In this document: positions 12,276 to 24,995 of the stretch, piece by piece | Position numbering within the stretch: the first letter of the stretch is position 1 | Layout of the letters: each line of letters starts with the position of its first letter | Assembly (NCBI GenBank): GCA_009760885.1 | Contig: CM019702.1 | Coordinates: 52,923,282-52,987,281, forward strand | Length of the DNA: 64,000 nucleotides | Source of the DNA: Achatina immaculata | Lineage: Eukaryota > Mollusca > Gastropoda > Stylommatophora > Achatinidae | Direction of reading: 5' to 3' | Notes under the pieces: generated by a model | The model's database searches: none | What the model saw: only the letters and a program-made list of their open reading frames with translations | Told to the model about the DNA's origin: nothing | Program-made: the position numbers and the translations under genes

Positions 12276-12678
12276 CTTTACCTACCTTATATTATGACAT
12301 ACATTTGTGAATGGACAATAGAGTTCATTATTTATTTCTAGTATTGCATCGTAGACATCTTCTATTTGTTGAAGATATTTGTATTTTTAATTTATTTATA
12401 ACGTTCACATCGATACCGTAATCGGATAATATACATACATAATTCTGGTATTGTAAATATGAATACCACAAAAGTAACACAAAAAAGCAAATTCTGGTGT
12501 AAATTATTCTGTCTGTATAATATCTTCTCACTTGCTTTGGTTCTTTCAAATTGTTACCATTTAAGGCTATAAATATATAGATATATACACATATTATTTA
12601 CATTTTTCTGTACTGCCATTATATATGTTTTAAACTACAGACAAGCAAATGTCTTATGCATCACTTTGAAAGTGATGG
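12276..12678. other. 3' flank of receptor gene A
   Basis: AT-rich, no gene seen. It presumably includes the 3' UTR and polyadenylation region of gene A, but no single signal can be assigned. Confidence 0.4.
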
Positions 12679-15600
12679 CTATTCTGATTTGCCTTTGCAG
12701 AAGATTATGTTAAAAGTGTCTCTGTATTTGCCACTTCCATGATAATAAATAAAAATATTCATAGACGAATTGATAGACTCAAGGAAAAGTTGAAAACTGC
12801 ATATGACTGTAGTTAGCATTATATCTTTTCCTGTAATATAAAGATCAGGTTCAAACGCAACGACCATAATCAAGATGGTAACTGGAACGAAGCAGGAAAT
12901 AAATAAAGTGGAGATCATCAAAACCATCTTGGCTACTTTTTCATGACGACCAGAAATATATTTCTGCGATGATATCATATTATCTTTATGCCACGTTGCT
13001 CTTATTCGAAGGTTAATAATTATAACAATTGTGCAGAAAATAATAAGAATAAAAGCGGTAAATGGTAAAGCAAAATTACTGACGACGAAAGAGATCTGTT
13101 CAACTTGCTCGTGATTTCCTGTGGAAATAATGGCCAGAAGAGTTTTGTTTCGTGGCAGAAAGTATGTCATCCCAAATCTGTTGACAGCATACACTGGCGC
13201 TGCACCTGCCATTGAAACTATGAAAACGCAGATGATGATGACACAGACCCGTTTTGAGGTGACGATATTTTTTATCTGAAGAATAATTAAATGACCGGTT
13301 ATATATATATATATGGATTTATTTATGTGCAGAGTATTGATTACTATGTGCCACTTATGAAATCATGTATGGAAGATTTATTTTTAATCTTTGACTGTAT
13401 ATTTTAATAAGAAATCTGTTTTGGTCTAACAGTGATAATGACTTGTGAACATGGATGACACCTTCATAAACGAGACGATTAAACACATTATTTTAGAAAA
13501 CAACAATATAATATGAATAAAGTGAATAAATGTGTTTTATGACAGAAAAGTAACGAAAAGCAGTTTGAAGTACATGTACTCTTTTCTGTGAAATATTGTT
13601 GCAATGTCAGACCACAGACTATCAGTCACTGATACGCACTGGCAGTACACAACATTACAGAACAATGGTGATCAATTTATTTTAATTCAAAGAAAACTAA
13701 AGTGATGACAACTGGCGCAGATGAAATGAGAAAAAATGAAAGAGGCGGGGAGTTTTAATATTTTGGGTCATTACAAACTAATAATAGAGAAACAATGATT
13801 GAAATTAAAAGGATGATATCAAACGCTCTTTAAAAAAATATAACAAAAAAGAAGCTAAAGAGAGAATCACACAGAACTACAAAAATACGATTTTTAAAGG
13901 CGTGCATCTCTGCAATCTCAAACTATGCATGTGAGACTTGGATACTTAACAAACCAGCTAAGAAACACATACATGCCTTTTAATAGAAATGCAACAGGAA
14001 AGAACAAATATCCATACCACAAGAACTTAATATTGAAGAAGGCTAGCTAGTAAAGAAGATTAAACAGAGAAAACGTAAATATTAAACGTCATGAGAAGTT
14101 ACAGAAGACCAGCTTGGAAGAGTACATCATGGGAAAAAGAAAGAGAGGAAGACCAAGGCGAAGATGGCTGCAAGACATCTTTGATAATTTACAAATGGAT
14201 GCATCACCAGCAGGGCATCTTGCTTACAACCTAAAGGCCTACAGGAGAGCTGTTAGGGAGGCAAAGTTCCGCAAGGAACATTCAGCTGACTAACTGACGA
14301 TCACTTGTCTTTTAATTGTAATAATCAATTATATTTTATGTCATTTATATGTCCACAACAACTTGTTTCATGATGTTCATTAATACAATTTCTGAGTAAA
14401 GACATGTTCCTGAAATAATGGATATAAAATTCTGTTCAAAAGAAATGTAAAGATTGTAAATAGTGGAATTTTATAAACGCGCGTGTGTGTAAAGAATAAG
14501 TGACTGAAATGTGTATTCACATCACTAAGAAATAACTCTCTGAGTCATCTGACATATGGCCAACATCCCCTGATTTTCCCTTAATCACATATATTCATTT
14601 TGATTACTTCACGTATACATTGCACATAATGAACAAGAGAACATGAAAAATGACAACTAAACTATTTCTGTTGATGAATTAGATGCCGTATGAAATTATT
14701 AAATAGAAAAACAGCAGAAATAAACCAAATATCTTCAGACTGGTTTCTTTGGAGTGTAATAAGTTAGTTTGCCTTTCATTTCCTTCTTAGCAGTGACTGT
14801 TACAAGTCGGTAACTGTAGCCATTGTCTCCACAGGTGAGATTCTCTGAATATACTCTTAGAGTGGTGACCATAACCTGAAATAAGTCCTGGCTGCTCCCA
14901 TGGCTTGACGTGAACCGTGATCAGGGAGCTAAACGTATTCTCTACCTTGCCCAAGGGTGTCCTGTATACTGTCTGAGGGAAGGAAGGGTCTTAATATTCC
15001 TTTTGCTACGGAATATCCCTACCCCACTAACCGAATAAATCATTTGAAATAAAATATTACAAAAGGGCACTTAGAATGTCATGGATAGAACAACAATCAA
15101 ATAAAGAGCTATTAAAGGCTAGTTAACGCCATAACAATTAGAAAGCTGAAATACTTGGGCAACATCAAGAGGAACAATAGCTTGGAGAGGTTGATAGTAC
15201 AAGACACAGTGCCCTTCATAAGGAAAAAAAAGGGAAGACGTCGCCGCAGATGGATTGAGGACTTCACGGAAAGTCTGAATGTGTCACCATTGTGAAACGC
15301 TGGTCAACTTTACAAGATCATATTGCTTTCAATGGGATCTGTGAGAAAGGACATGTCACGTCATGATGATGAAAGCAAATATCATGTATAATTACTCAAA
15401 CAGGCAATGATATATAAACATTTAGTTATGAAATGGTTAGTTTACTGTCTGTTAATCGATCTAGATACACGATGATGATCCTTAGTGTTTACACTGTCCA
15501 TGATAACTTAGAGAGAAACATAGTGTATGCCTATAGATAACACAAGAACCAAATAAAATTAGCCATCTTAGTTAACATTTAGACTGTCAACCTTGCGAAA

Positions 15601-18600
15601 TCGATAAATGCAGTGCTAACCTGTAAAGGTAATGTGATGCACAAACACCTCTCCATTGTGATTATGGCTGTGATCCAAGTGCTCACTCGTGCAAAAGTAA
15701 GATGTGGTAAAGAACCTGTCAAATAACTAACTCCCAGCACATCGAAAGATACATCAGCGTTTGTGAAAACTGGCGTCAAGCAACAGTTGGTCCACATTTG
15801 TGTTATAAGGCAACCTAGATCAGATATTGACAGACCTATTTTGGGCAGAAAAACCAATGAATTAGCTGTATATAACACAGCACTTACGTTGTGAACGAAA
15901 CCAGCTTAAAATTTATTATCTGAAAGTATATATATATATATAACGGGTTTACTACAACCTGACATTCTGCACACACTAATAACGAAAGTATTCATAATAT
16001 TGCATTGCATATATGGGTTACACACTAATGAGAATTAATAAATAGTTTCGTCTAAAACTTACTATGCATGTTCAACTTTTCTGACATATCATCACCTTCA
16101 TTATTATGAGAGCAGTGGCGCTCATATACCTCCATCACTTTCAATGTAAGTTTTGTTTTTTCAGTCTGCTCTGCCATTGTTTCAAGCTTTTCTGTTAGAT
16201 TTTTCATCATCTTTTTTTCTCCAGGATTACTTTGTCTTTCTTCCCATATTTGTTTATTCTTGTTATGCTGTTGTTAAAATATATCATATTCTTTATATCC
16301 CTATGAATGTGTATTCTCGTGTTATTATTAAATACTTACTGTTTCTTTCTTTGTCGATAATCCACGCTGCTCTTAATATTACTAAAGGAAACCATAATTA
16401 TTAATAATTTAGTGTCATAGAAATAAGACAGAAACTCTTTTATGATAGTAAATGTAGAAGTGTATTACAGATTAAATTCTTGATTGCTGAGGTGTATTTT
16501 CTTGTTGGTGACACGTTAGTGAACGTTTTTGCTTCTTTCCAAGTCTTTCAATCAATCAATCAATCAATCAAATGCCGTGCCACGTGGCGTAGGCGATCAT
16601 TTCTCTCCACAATTCCCTGTCTTTAGACTTGATTATGTCATCCGTCGGTTACTTTCTTCCTAGCCACACTGACAGCACATCCAGTAACTTCTCTCTCTGT
16701 CTTCCTATATCTCTTTTTCTTCAATTTTTCCAGTTCATACAGTGTGTTCCAATTTTCCTCTTCTCAGAAAATGTCCTACAAATCTCGCTTGTCTGCCTCT
16801 GATCTTTGCTGTAATTTGCCTTTTAACTCCGGCCTCTCTTAAGACTTCTTCGTTGGTTTTCTTACGAACCATATTTCCATGGCCTCCATTTCTCGTTGTA
16901 CTTTCTTATTCATGGATCATCATATGTTCTCTACTGCCAGAGCTGGTAGTCTGTGTCCAAGAGCAGATCACTGATAGGTTACTATGCGTGATATTATTTC
17001 TTTGTGTGTGTGTTTGTTGTTTTATTTCTGTTGTCCTTAATTAAAAGCAGCGTTATGAAAATAGAGGACTCTCATATTAAAGACAGCAAAAACATGCACA
17101 AACGAATTAATGAACTCACAGGCAGGAAAACAAAATATACCACAGGATGCCTGAAATGGAAAGAAGGTAAAATGTTAATGGAAAAGAAGACATTGTGGAC
17201 AGGTGGACAGAGTATATCGGTGAGCTATATGGAGGAGAAAGACCAGAATTAACACCAGATACTGAAAACTGTGAGGGACCACCGATACTTGAAGATGAAA
17301 TCATAGATGCCATCAAACACATGAAGAAAGGAAAAGCGACTGGGCCTGATAATATAACAATAGAAGAAATAGAGGCACTAGAGGAGACAGGAATAAAAAT
17401 AATAACCAAGTTACTGAATGACATTTACAACAGTGGTTATATTCCCAGTGACCTGATTAAATCCACGTTTATAGCACTACCAAAGAAACCAGGTGCAAAG
17501 GAATGTGACGACCACTGGACTATCAGCCTCTCATGTCACATAACGAAGCTACTTCTGAGAATAATTATGAGAAGAACAAGGAAAAGGACAAAAATGGAAA
17601 CAGTAGATGAACAGTTTGGATTTGTTGAAGGAAAGGGAACACACAATGCCATTTATGCTTTACGAACACTAACAGAAAGAGCTTTAGAAGTACAGAAAGA
17701 TCTCTACTTATGCTTCATTGATTACACCAAGGCATTTGACAAGGTGAAACATAATAAAATTATTAAAATGCTTGAAGACATCAATATAGATGGCAAAGAC
17801 CTGAGGATTGTAAAACATCTATATTGGCAGCAAGAAGCAGCAGTTCGAGTTGTAAATAGAGTTGGAAAATATCAACCTACAAAACAAGGGGTGCAGCAAG
17901 GATGTGTACTATCTCCAGACTTTTTTTCTCTGTATAGCGAGAATATTCTAAGAACAATCATCACAGAACCAGGCATAAAAATTGGAGGATACAATATTAA
18001 CAACCTTCGGTATGCTGACGACACAGTTCTGATAGCGGAGAACCAACAAGACCTGCAAAATCTCTTGGATAAAGTCGCCAAAGAAAGTGAACAGAAAGGC
18101 CTTACTTTGAACATCAAAAAGACAGAGACTATGGTTATATCTAGGAAACAGAATCCACCAACATGCAGTATTAAATTAAACGGAACTATTCTAAAGCAGG
18201 TGCAGCAGTAATAACTTCAGATGGGAAATGCAGAACAGAAATTTTGAACAGAATAGGCCAAGCAAAGACTGCATTTCAGAGAATGAGAAACATATTAACC
18301 AACACATCCTTATCAATGAATGTTAGAAAACGAGTCCTAAAATGCTATATTGAACCTATCTTGTTATATGGAAGTGAATCATGGACAATAGGCAATTCTG
18401 CACAAAAAATGATTGGAAGCAGCAGAAATATGGTTTATTAGAAGAATGTTGCGAATCCCCTGGACAGCAAAAATAACTAATGAAGAATGTATGAGAAGAG
18501 CTGGAGAGACAAAAAACCTTGTCAAAAAGATAAGAGAGAGACAATGTACTTTCATAGGACATGCAATGAGAAGAGGGGCATTGAAAATATTATAACAACA

Positions 18601-19406
18601 GGAAAAATAGAAGGAAGAAGATCAAGAGGAAGACCAAGAGAAATGATACTGGACAGTCTGACGGGATGGTGTGAGAGGAGATCACCAACTGAACTGATGG
18701 CCTGCATGAAGGATCGGATACTCTGGAGAAGCATAATAGCCAACGCCAGTCGGCACGGCACATGATGATGATGTTATGAAGAAATGTAATAAAATTGCTT
18801 TTATTGTTTTTGCTGATAAACATTTCATTCTTTTCACCTCTTATTGTTATCTGCCTATCAGTTTTCCGAAAGGTCCACTTATACTCTCTCGTCTAACTAC
18901 TCTTTTTTGAACTGACCACTGTAACAATTGGGTTATGAAAAATACGAAAAATTAAGTCCATTTTTTGCACGTTGTTTATATTACTACATATTACTGATAA
19001 TTATATAACTAAATATTCTAAATAAAGTAAAGAGTCTAAATAAAGCAAAGAATCTAAATACACGTTTTAGGTGATCTGTTCTATAAACGTGTTCAACCTC
19101 TGATCGTTAATCTGCAGGTTGTTACGTAATTAATTAATTAATTAGTTAGTTAATCAACTGAGCTAACTGAGACAAATAATGAACTACTGGAAGCTTACCT
19201 AGTAGACTAACATTGATTGGTTCTTTGAAGCCCTGTTTGACGAAGCACATGATATTGATGACGTTCGTTACAAGGCCAAAAATGTTAACCGTTTGACACA
19301 GAACTCCTGATAAGCACCATGACAGTATCTCTGCTACCTGGCTAGTTATAAGAGGAATTTTCTGGGTAGACATTCTAAAACTGGAAATATTGCCTGCGTC
19401 TTCCAT
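12679..19406 (-). CDS. Rhodopsin-like chemosensory GPCR, gene A (3 exons, 339 aa)
   Basis: Exons (minus strand): 1 at 19199-19406, 2 at 15621-15835, 3 at 12679-13275. Splice sites are GT-AG (donors G|GTAAGC and CAG|GTTAGC), intron phases 1 and 0, and the frame stays open. The start follows an in-frame TAG three codons upstream. Visible features: N-glycosylation site at Asn6; TM1 with 'GLVTN' (Asn48); TM2 with 'LSISDLG' (Asp75), split by intron 1; 'ERCLCI' (131-136) instead of DRY; Pro212 in TM5; 'CFVP' (269-272) in TM6; TM7 'NSSMNIFIYY' replacing NPxxY. It probably sits in the plasma membrane of chemosensory cells and couples to a G protein; ligand unknown. It is the most diverged of the three intact copies. 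RTE fragments sit in both introns. Assignment to the gastropod chemosensory receptor family is from memory of family motifs. Confidence 0.88.
13660..14295 (+). pseudogene. RTE-like LINE 3' fragment in intron 2 of gene A
   Basis: Decayed copy of the family best preserved at 49736-50295. It starts near 'AAGAAAACTAAAGTGATGACAAC' and ends in the region encoding 'KRKRGRPRRRWLQDI' and the AGHLAYN-like segment, with a weak (TGAC)n-type tail at 14284-14296. Stops and frame changes throughout. It is antisense to the receptor. Confidence 0.8.
14296..15069. other. Intron 2 of gene A, unassigned
   Basis: No gene seen. The part at about 14800-15030 is less AT-rich than its surroundings and looks unlike the other receptor introns; it may be an unrecognised repeat. 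Confidence 0.35.
15070..15372 (+). pseudogene. RTE-like LINE C-terminal fragment, (ATG)n end
   Basis: Translation gives 'KLKYLGNIKRNNSLERL', 'KKKGRRRRRWIEDF' and 'ARQLYKI'-like residues, ending 'RHDDE' over an ATGATGATG sequence. This is the C-terminus of an RTE-type ORF running into a trinucleotide tail. Intron 2 of gene A. Confidence 0.65.
16538..16930 (-). pseudogene. RTE-like LINE 3' fragment, (TTGA)n-tailed, in intron 1 of gene A
   Basis: On the plus strand it begins with six or so TCAA repeats and continues with the same sequence as 5400-5800 (for example 'CACAATTCCCTGTCTTTAGA' in both), so it is a minus-strand copy of that family's 3' end. No intact frame. Confidence 0.8.
17060..18772 (+). 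pseudogene. RTE-like LINE, 5'-truncated, RT largely open
   Basis: A 338-codon frame (17195-18211) holds a nearly complete RT: 'KKGKATGPDNI', 'DEQFGFVEGKGT', 'LCFIDYTKAFDKVKH' (motif A with its Asp), 'GVQQGCVLSPDFFSLY' and 'NLRYADDTVLIA' (YADD intact). It stops after 'KQVQQ' through a small deletion; the C-terminal part continues in other frames ('LYGSESWTI', 'FIRRMLRIPWTAK', 'RRSRGRPREMI', 'ASRHGT') to an ATGATGATG end. The endonuclease is missing. Candidate target-site duplication GTTATGAA at 17052-17059 and 18773-18780. Sister fragments of the 3' end occur at 25895-26397 and 53890-54322. Lies in intron 1 of gene A, antisense to it. Confidence 0.87.
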
Positions 19407-20711
19407 TTCCGACTATCTGGATTTACAAGAACTGTAGAAGTTTTCTTTGTCTACGCGTTCAAACTATGTTTCATATTTTCTATACTACTTGTCTGATTTA
19501 AAACAATGAAATACACCAAAATTAAAAACAGATGAAATGCAAACACACACCAGCATGGAAACTGCAGTGGCATATAATGTTGTAATTTCTACTTAGGCAC
19601 ATTCACGCAAGGGAATTACAGTAAGGGCGGCCTTATCTTATTATTTATATTTGAATATTAAATTTCTTATTGCGTTAAACACACCCTTACTTAGAACCCC
19701 CCAAATAAATTTCGGGTGTAAAGTCAAATTCAAGAACATGAGTTACTAAATCTTCCCAGTAATGACTTTAGGATTGATGTAGTTATAGATGCAAAATTCA
19801 TTGCCCGTTGTAAAAGTTCATGATGTAACACACAAGTGTTTTGTCTTGGGCTTAACGCAGCGTGGGTTCGCGGATTGCAAGATCCTTTATCTGTAAGAAC
19901 AAATGTATTTTTAGTTGAGGTTCAGAAGGGAGACAACTCAATTTTAGTGACAGTTTCTCAAACATAAATGATATATTAAAGAAACAAATACTCTTTTTTT
20001 TCAGATCATAGTAAATAAATATTTCTAATTTTATACTTTATCTTTCCCGGTCTCATTTTTTTCCGAATTGTGTGCCTCTCTGTTTAAGCAGATTAATATA
20101 TTTTTTTTAAAATGAGCAATGACATGTAGAACCAGGTCGTGTGACATAATCAGTTGTCAGTCAGTCATTCAATACTGACCCCACCCCCACCCCCACCCCC
20201 CACCCCACATATAGAACGTAACGTCCATTAACACTTTTTGTATGTATGCATGCAATTATTCTTCCATTTTTTAAACGGTCAGGAAAATGTTCATAAATGC
20301 AGCTAATGATTATAAATAGCTTTTATTCCTTTTCTATTTCTAAATATGACCATTGTTAAAGTACACGCCATGCTCACCCTCTCACTTTCTGGTCTGTATA
20401 TTACTGGGGGCTGTTTAAACAATATAACTGTAGCACTGGTTTATCCAGTTTTGGTAATAACTGATTACTGAAAGTGCTCTACAGGAAACTATTGTTCTGG
20501 CAAACAGGACACCAGAAAGTAAATGATGCGTGACAGCGTTTACAGATAAATATCATTAAATATCAAAGGCGTTTCAAAATTACTCCATTTTTTAAAAGTT
20601 TCAAATGTAAGATTGCTAAACATCGTAATGTATCCTCATTGTTTAGATCTTTCAGTCATATTTTATTCATTGTTATTATTATAATACTCATGCATCGATT
20701 TTCATCCCTCA
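19407..20711. other. 5' flank of gene A; no gene seen
   Basis: AT-rich sequence upstream of the gene A start codon, where its promoter and any 5' UTR exon would lie; no element can be assigned. A (CCCCA)n run is at 20172-20206. Confidence 0.4.
20172..20206. repeat. (CCCCCA)n microsatellite
   Basis: C-rich strand of CCCCA/CCCCCA units, about six copies, standing out in AT-rich DNA. Confidence 0.9.
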
Positions 20712-21420
20712 CATTTGCGAAACTAGATATAGTTTGATAGAAACTATAACTATGCACAATATTACATGAGTTATAGAAAAGAAGAAAAAAAGCATTTAAA
20801 CATATCAGTATTCCAGTGTCAAGTATATTATATTAGTATACTAAAGAGGAGTTGAAATAATGTGCGCTATTCTTTGAGCAGCAGATTCCTCATCCTGGTT
20901 ACAGATAATTTACAAACATGGCATTTCTGTTATTTACATGCGGGGAAATAGTGTAGTCAGAACTCAAGATATAAATTATCATAAAGAACATCTAAACGTG
21001 AAATTATAATACAATTTTTAAAAAAAATATCACATAAAGCATGCGATTCAAGGAAATGAATTGTCATAAAGACTATTGAATATCAGACATCACCAGTTTT
21101 CAATGTCGCTCCTCTCTGCTTATTATGTACATCAAAGATCTTTAACTGGCGGGTCTTCGGAACGAGTGGGGGGGGGGGGGGAGGAGGAAAGAAAGATGGG
21201 GGTGAGGGTGAAGACTTCTTCAGTAGCCCTGAGGTAATTATGGAAGATTAATGTATTGCATTTATTGTATTATAATTACCTTTGTCAGGTAATTCAAATT
21301 CTACTGAAAATCAAACAATGGACTGTAGTCTGAGGAAGAAACTTACGTAGTAAACAGAAATGTTTAGCGAACTAACACAGGTTCAAAATCAACTTGTGTA
21401 TGTCTCTTACGCGGGTTTCC

Positions 21421-21460
21421 TTCAGATTTTAAGGCGACATAAATAAATAAATAAATAAAC
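21421..21460. repeat. (AAAT)n microsatellite
   Basis: ATAAATAAATAAATAAA run at about 21441-21460; only about two units are present at the matching place in copy 2 (near 41114), so its length differs between the duplicates. Confidence 0.7.
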
Positions 21461-22602
21461 AATGCCCTGTCTGATGGGAATATAGTGATGAATGTTCAGA
21501 TATAAAAGACAAAGACATTGGAGAAACCGAGAACAGCTAAAACATTTCAAAAAGCGAGGCTTTATTACATGGCATGTTAGTGACGTGTAACAGAAATAAT
21601 ATCTGCTGTGGCTCCAAACAGTTCTTACTTTTAATTATGTCTTGGCTGAAGTATTGGTCTACCAGGTGTAAGGCAGCTGTTGGTATCTGTTCTTCTGAAA
21701 CGGTAAAATTTCGTTTTCAAAGAATTCAGCCAGGCTCTCTTCATAGAATCACAAAAGACACGACCAAAGGTTGGACTATTTTTAAAACGCATACTAGGGG
21801 CAACGTTATTCAGTAACAATTATGCAATTATAACTGTTCGATTTACATCTCAGTCTACAAAACATACAGGACAAATACATAGGAAAAGGCAATGAGGTCT
21901 ATATTTGCATGTACGGTATCAAACATATAATACAAATGATAGCAATTTGCTGTGTAAGGAGTTGCGTCTGGGATTGCGTTTTGTGAAACCGTGTGGATGT
22001 TCAAATATAGATTTAAACTCTGGGTTTTACAAACAAAGATATGTCCTTTCATTCTGTTGAATTGGAAACATTTACTATTTCCTATGAATTATTTTTTAAT
22101 CAAAAGGCTTATTCTTAAATAAACAACACTATCAGTAAATAAAACATGTCTAATTTCAGAAATGTAGGTTAGAATAGATCAGATATATTTTAACTTAAAG
22201 TGAAATATACTTTTTTTCTTTAACTGCAAGATATAATACAACCCCTGACTGCCTTTGCATCACAACAGTATCTCTGCTACTTGGAGAGATAAAGGAGGAA
22301 TTTTGTGTGAAGAAATTCTACAAATTTGAAAAAAAAAATACAGGTGTGTCCATTATCGTAGATTCATAGAAGTTGATTTTCAGAAAAAAAAACAGAATGG
22401 TTTTAATTGTTAATGCGTTCTTAAAATGTTCATACTGTTTATTTTACTCAGGACTAAAATACATCTAATTTAGAAATTATATCAAACAGAAAAAAATACA
22501 GATACACCAACATGGCCTTAACTAGAGTAAATCAAGTTGTTCTATTAAATAGGACATGAATTATTTCTATATGTTATGACCACCACTTATCATTACATTA
22601 TT

Positions 22603-22762
22603 AAAAGAAAGAGAGGAAGACCAAGGCGAAGATGGCTGCAAGACATCGTTGATAATGGATGCATCAGCAGCAGGGCGTCTTGCTTACAAAAGAGAGGCCT
22701 ACAGGAGAACTGTTAGAGTGGCAAAAATCCCCAAAGGAAATGAAAATGACTGACTGACTGAA
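22603..22762 (+). pseudogene. RTE-like LINE tail fragment, (TGAC)n end
   Basis: Encodes remnants of the 'RGRPRRRWLQDI' and 'ASAAGRLAYKREAYRR' segments and ends in GACTGACTGACTGAATA. The same fragment is at 42265-42430 in copy 2, so it predates the duplication. Confidence 0.8.
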
Positions 22763-24995
22763 TAAATAATTAACAGAGTTATAGTTTGTGTTTAACATCT
22801 AAGAGTTTTTATTCTTGAACTATCATGAACGGAATTTTAAAATTTAATTTAACTTATTGTTATTGCTTTTTATGGTTCATACTCTATGTCAGTTCCGTCA
22901 CTTCGTGGTATTAAAAATAAATGACAAGACATGAGGATCACTTTTAACCATTAACGTTTAATTAACGGTCAGTCTGATAATCACACAGGCAGTTAATTAC
23001 TCCATTTCTTGTAAAAAAAAATGTTTCGAAATTAAAGCTAAAATAAAGTGAACTGAAATCAGCATAACGATACTTTACTAAAGATCTGGCTTAGAAGGAT
23101 TTCTGTTCTTTCGTTCAAATTCGAAACTTTTTTCAGAACATTCTTTCAACTGCATCCCGTGTAAAACTGACTACTCGCCATACTCGCAGAATTGGCTCCT
23201 GTCCTATATTTGAGTACTCACCTTTAAATAGCATAATACAGTCACATTACCCCCGCCCCTCCTTGTTAGTTGAACTGCGGTCTGAATGTTTGAGCCCTGC
23301 TTGACAAGAAAAAAAAAAGAATCGATGTATCTTTGTTCTATATCCTAAATTATAGCGAGTGTTCGCCTGAGAGGCAAGCGTGCTTACTGCTTCAACTTTT
23401 CTGAAATAATCGATAGTGGACAACTTTAAATAAATGTTCTCCTAACTGAAGATGAGTTTGCAGAATAAAAGATTGACCGACCTATTTGTGGCTTTGAACA
23501 GAACAATTAAATATACGTAAAAGCTTATCAAACTGATAATGTCTGTTATGAAGAACGAAACAGCTTCTCACTCTTCCAGGTCATAAAAAAACAATTTTGT
23601 AAAGCCATGAAATCGGATAAAATAAAGAACAGCGCAAGATGAATATCAATTTTCCATTATTTCACATTTAAGGCTGCAAAATGTGTATTTAGGCAATGTA
23701 GGAGAAAATTACATCCACTAACTTACCTACATTGACATCCTAAAATTTTATATCACGTGACACAATGACGTTTTTGTTGGTTTATTCTGAAAACGGTAAT
23801 CCTTGGACTGTCATATTTAGCCACATATGGACGAATGCTGTTAAGTGAAAGACACTTATTCATATGTCTCTACACGATAATGTTATATTATTTATATGAC
23901 ATATTAAATATGATATAGAAAGTTATCATGAACAGTAATTAGTTAATAAAGCGCATTGTCAAACCCATACAGGCAAGAGGAAGATTGATAGGGAGTGGCA
24001 GGGAAGTAAAAGAACAAGACTTTTTAACGTATGAAGGAGATCAGAACATGGCCCAGGAAACAAAGGACAGGCAGAGACGAAAAAGAAACAGGTTAGGAAC
24101 CACTAAACTGGACTCACACTAAACTGGTTTCACACTAAACTGGACTATCTCTTGATACAAGAAAGATGTGATAAAGCACTGAGACATTCCTTAGAAATAT
24201 CTAAGTTAGTATGAACAACGATATCATATAAGGTCTATACACTTCAATAGCAATAGTCGAAAGCGTCTCTAAAATTTAGATGTCAAACAGTTAGATAGAA
24301 ATTACAATTTTTTTACGAAGTGATAATGATGAATTAAGTATGCATTTGTATGTATATGTGACCTGCTCAGATTTGTTATTTCAAGAGCATTTATCAAATA
24401 CAACAGAGATATAAAAACGGGATGTGTTTATTTAAACAGTAATTATTGTAAGACGCCATGAAAAAAAATATTTTAAATATATACAGATTATTTTTAATTG
24501 AATAAATAAGTTAGGCAGAAACGACTGCATCTCTGACCGGCTTCTTCTTCACATGAGAATGAAGACGACACCTCTAAAGAAAATACCTAATCAGAGACAT
24601 TTATGAAAGTATGAGTCTGTTGTTACTAACATGGGATATATTTGCCAAATGAGAATGGCATTCAACACTTTTTTACTGGTAATATATCGTTAGCATGTAA
24701 GATGTTTTCATTTTTTTAGTCATCTACAGCGTTCCCATCGAGTGTAACGAACACATCTGTCCCCTTACCTGACGAAGAGAGTGATAAATCCTGATATTGT
24801 GAAAAGCAGAAGCTGGAGTATTAAGCTAATCAGATAATATTAATTTCACCTTTATAGTTTTGTATTATTTTCTTGGTACACTGTGCTCCAATCTAACTGT
24901 TGTTGACGCAGAACAATATAGATTACTTTTCTCTATCTCTATACTTTAAGATACATGCTACTAACATTTTCGAATTACACAGTGAAACAAGATAA
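22763..24995. other. 3' flank of receptor gene B; no gene seen
   Basis: AT-rich. Strongly similar to 42430-47626 once the RTE at 43389-46555 is removed. The uninterrupted site ATTTATATGA for that insertion is at 23890-23899. Confidence 0.7.
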
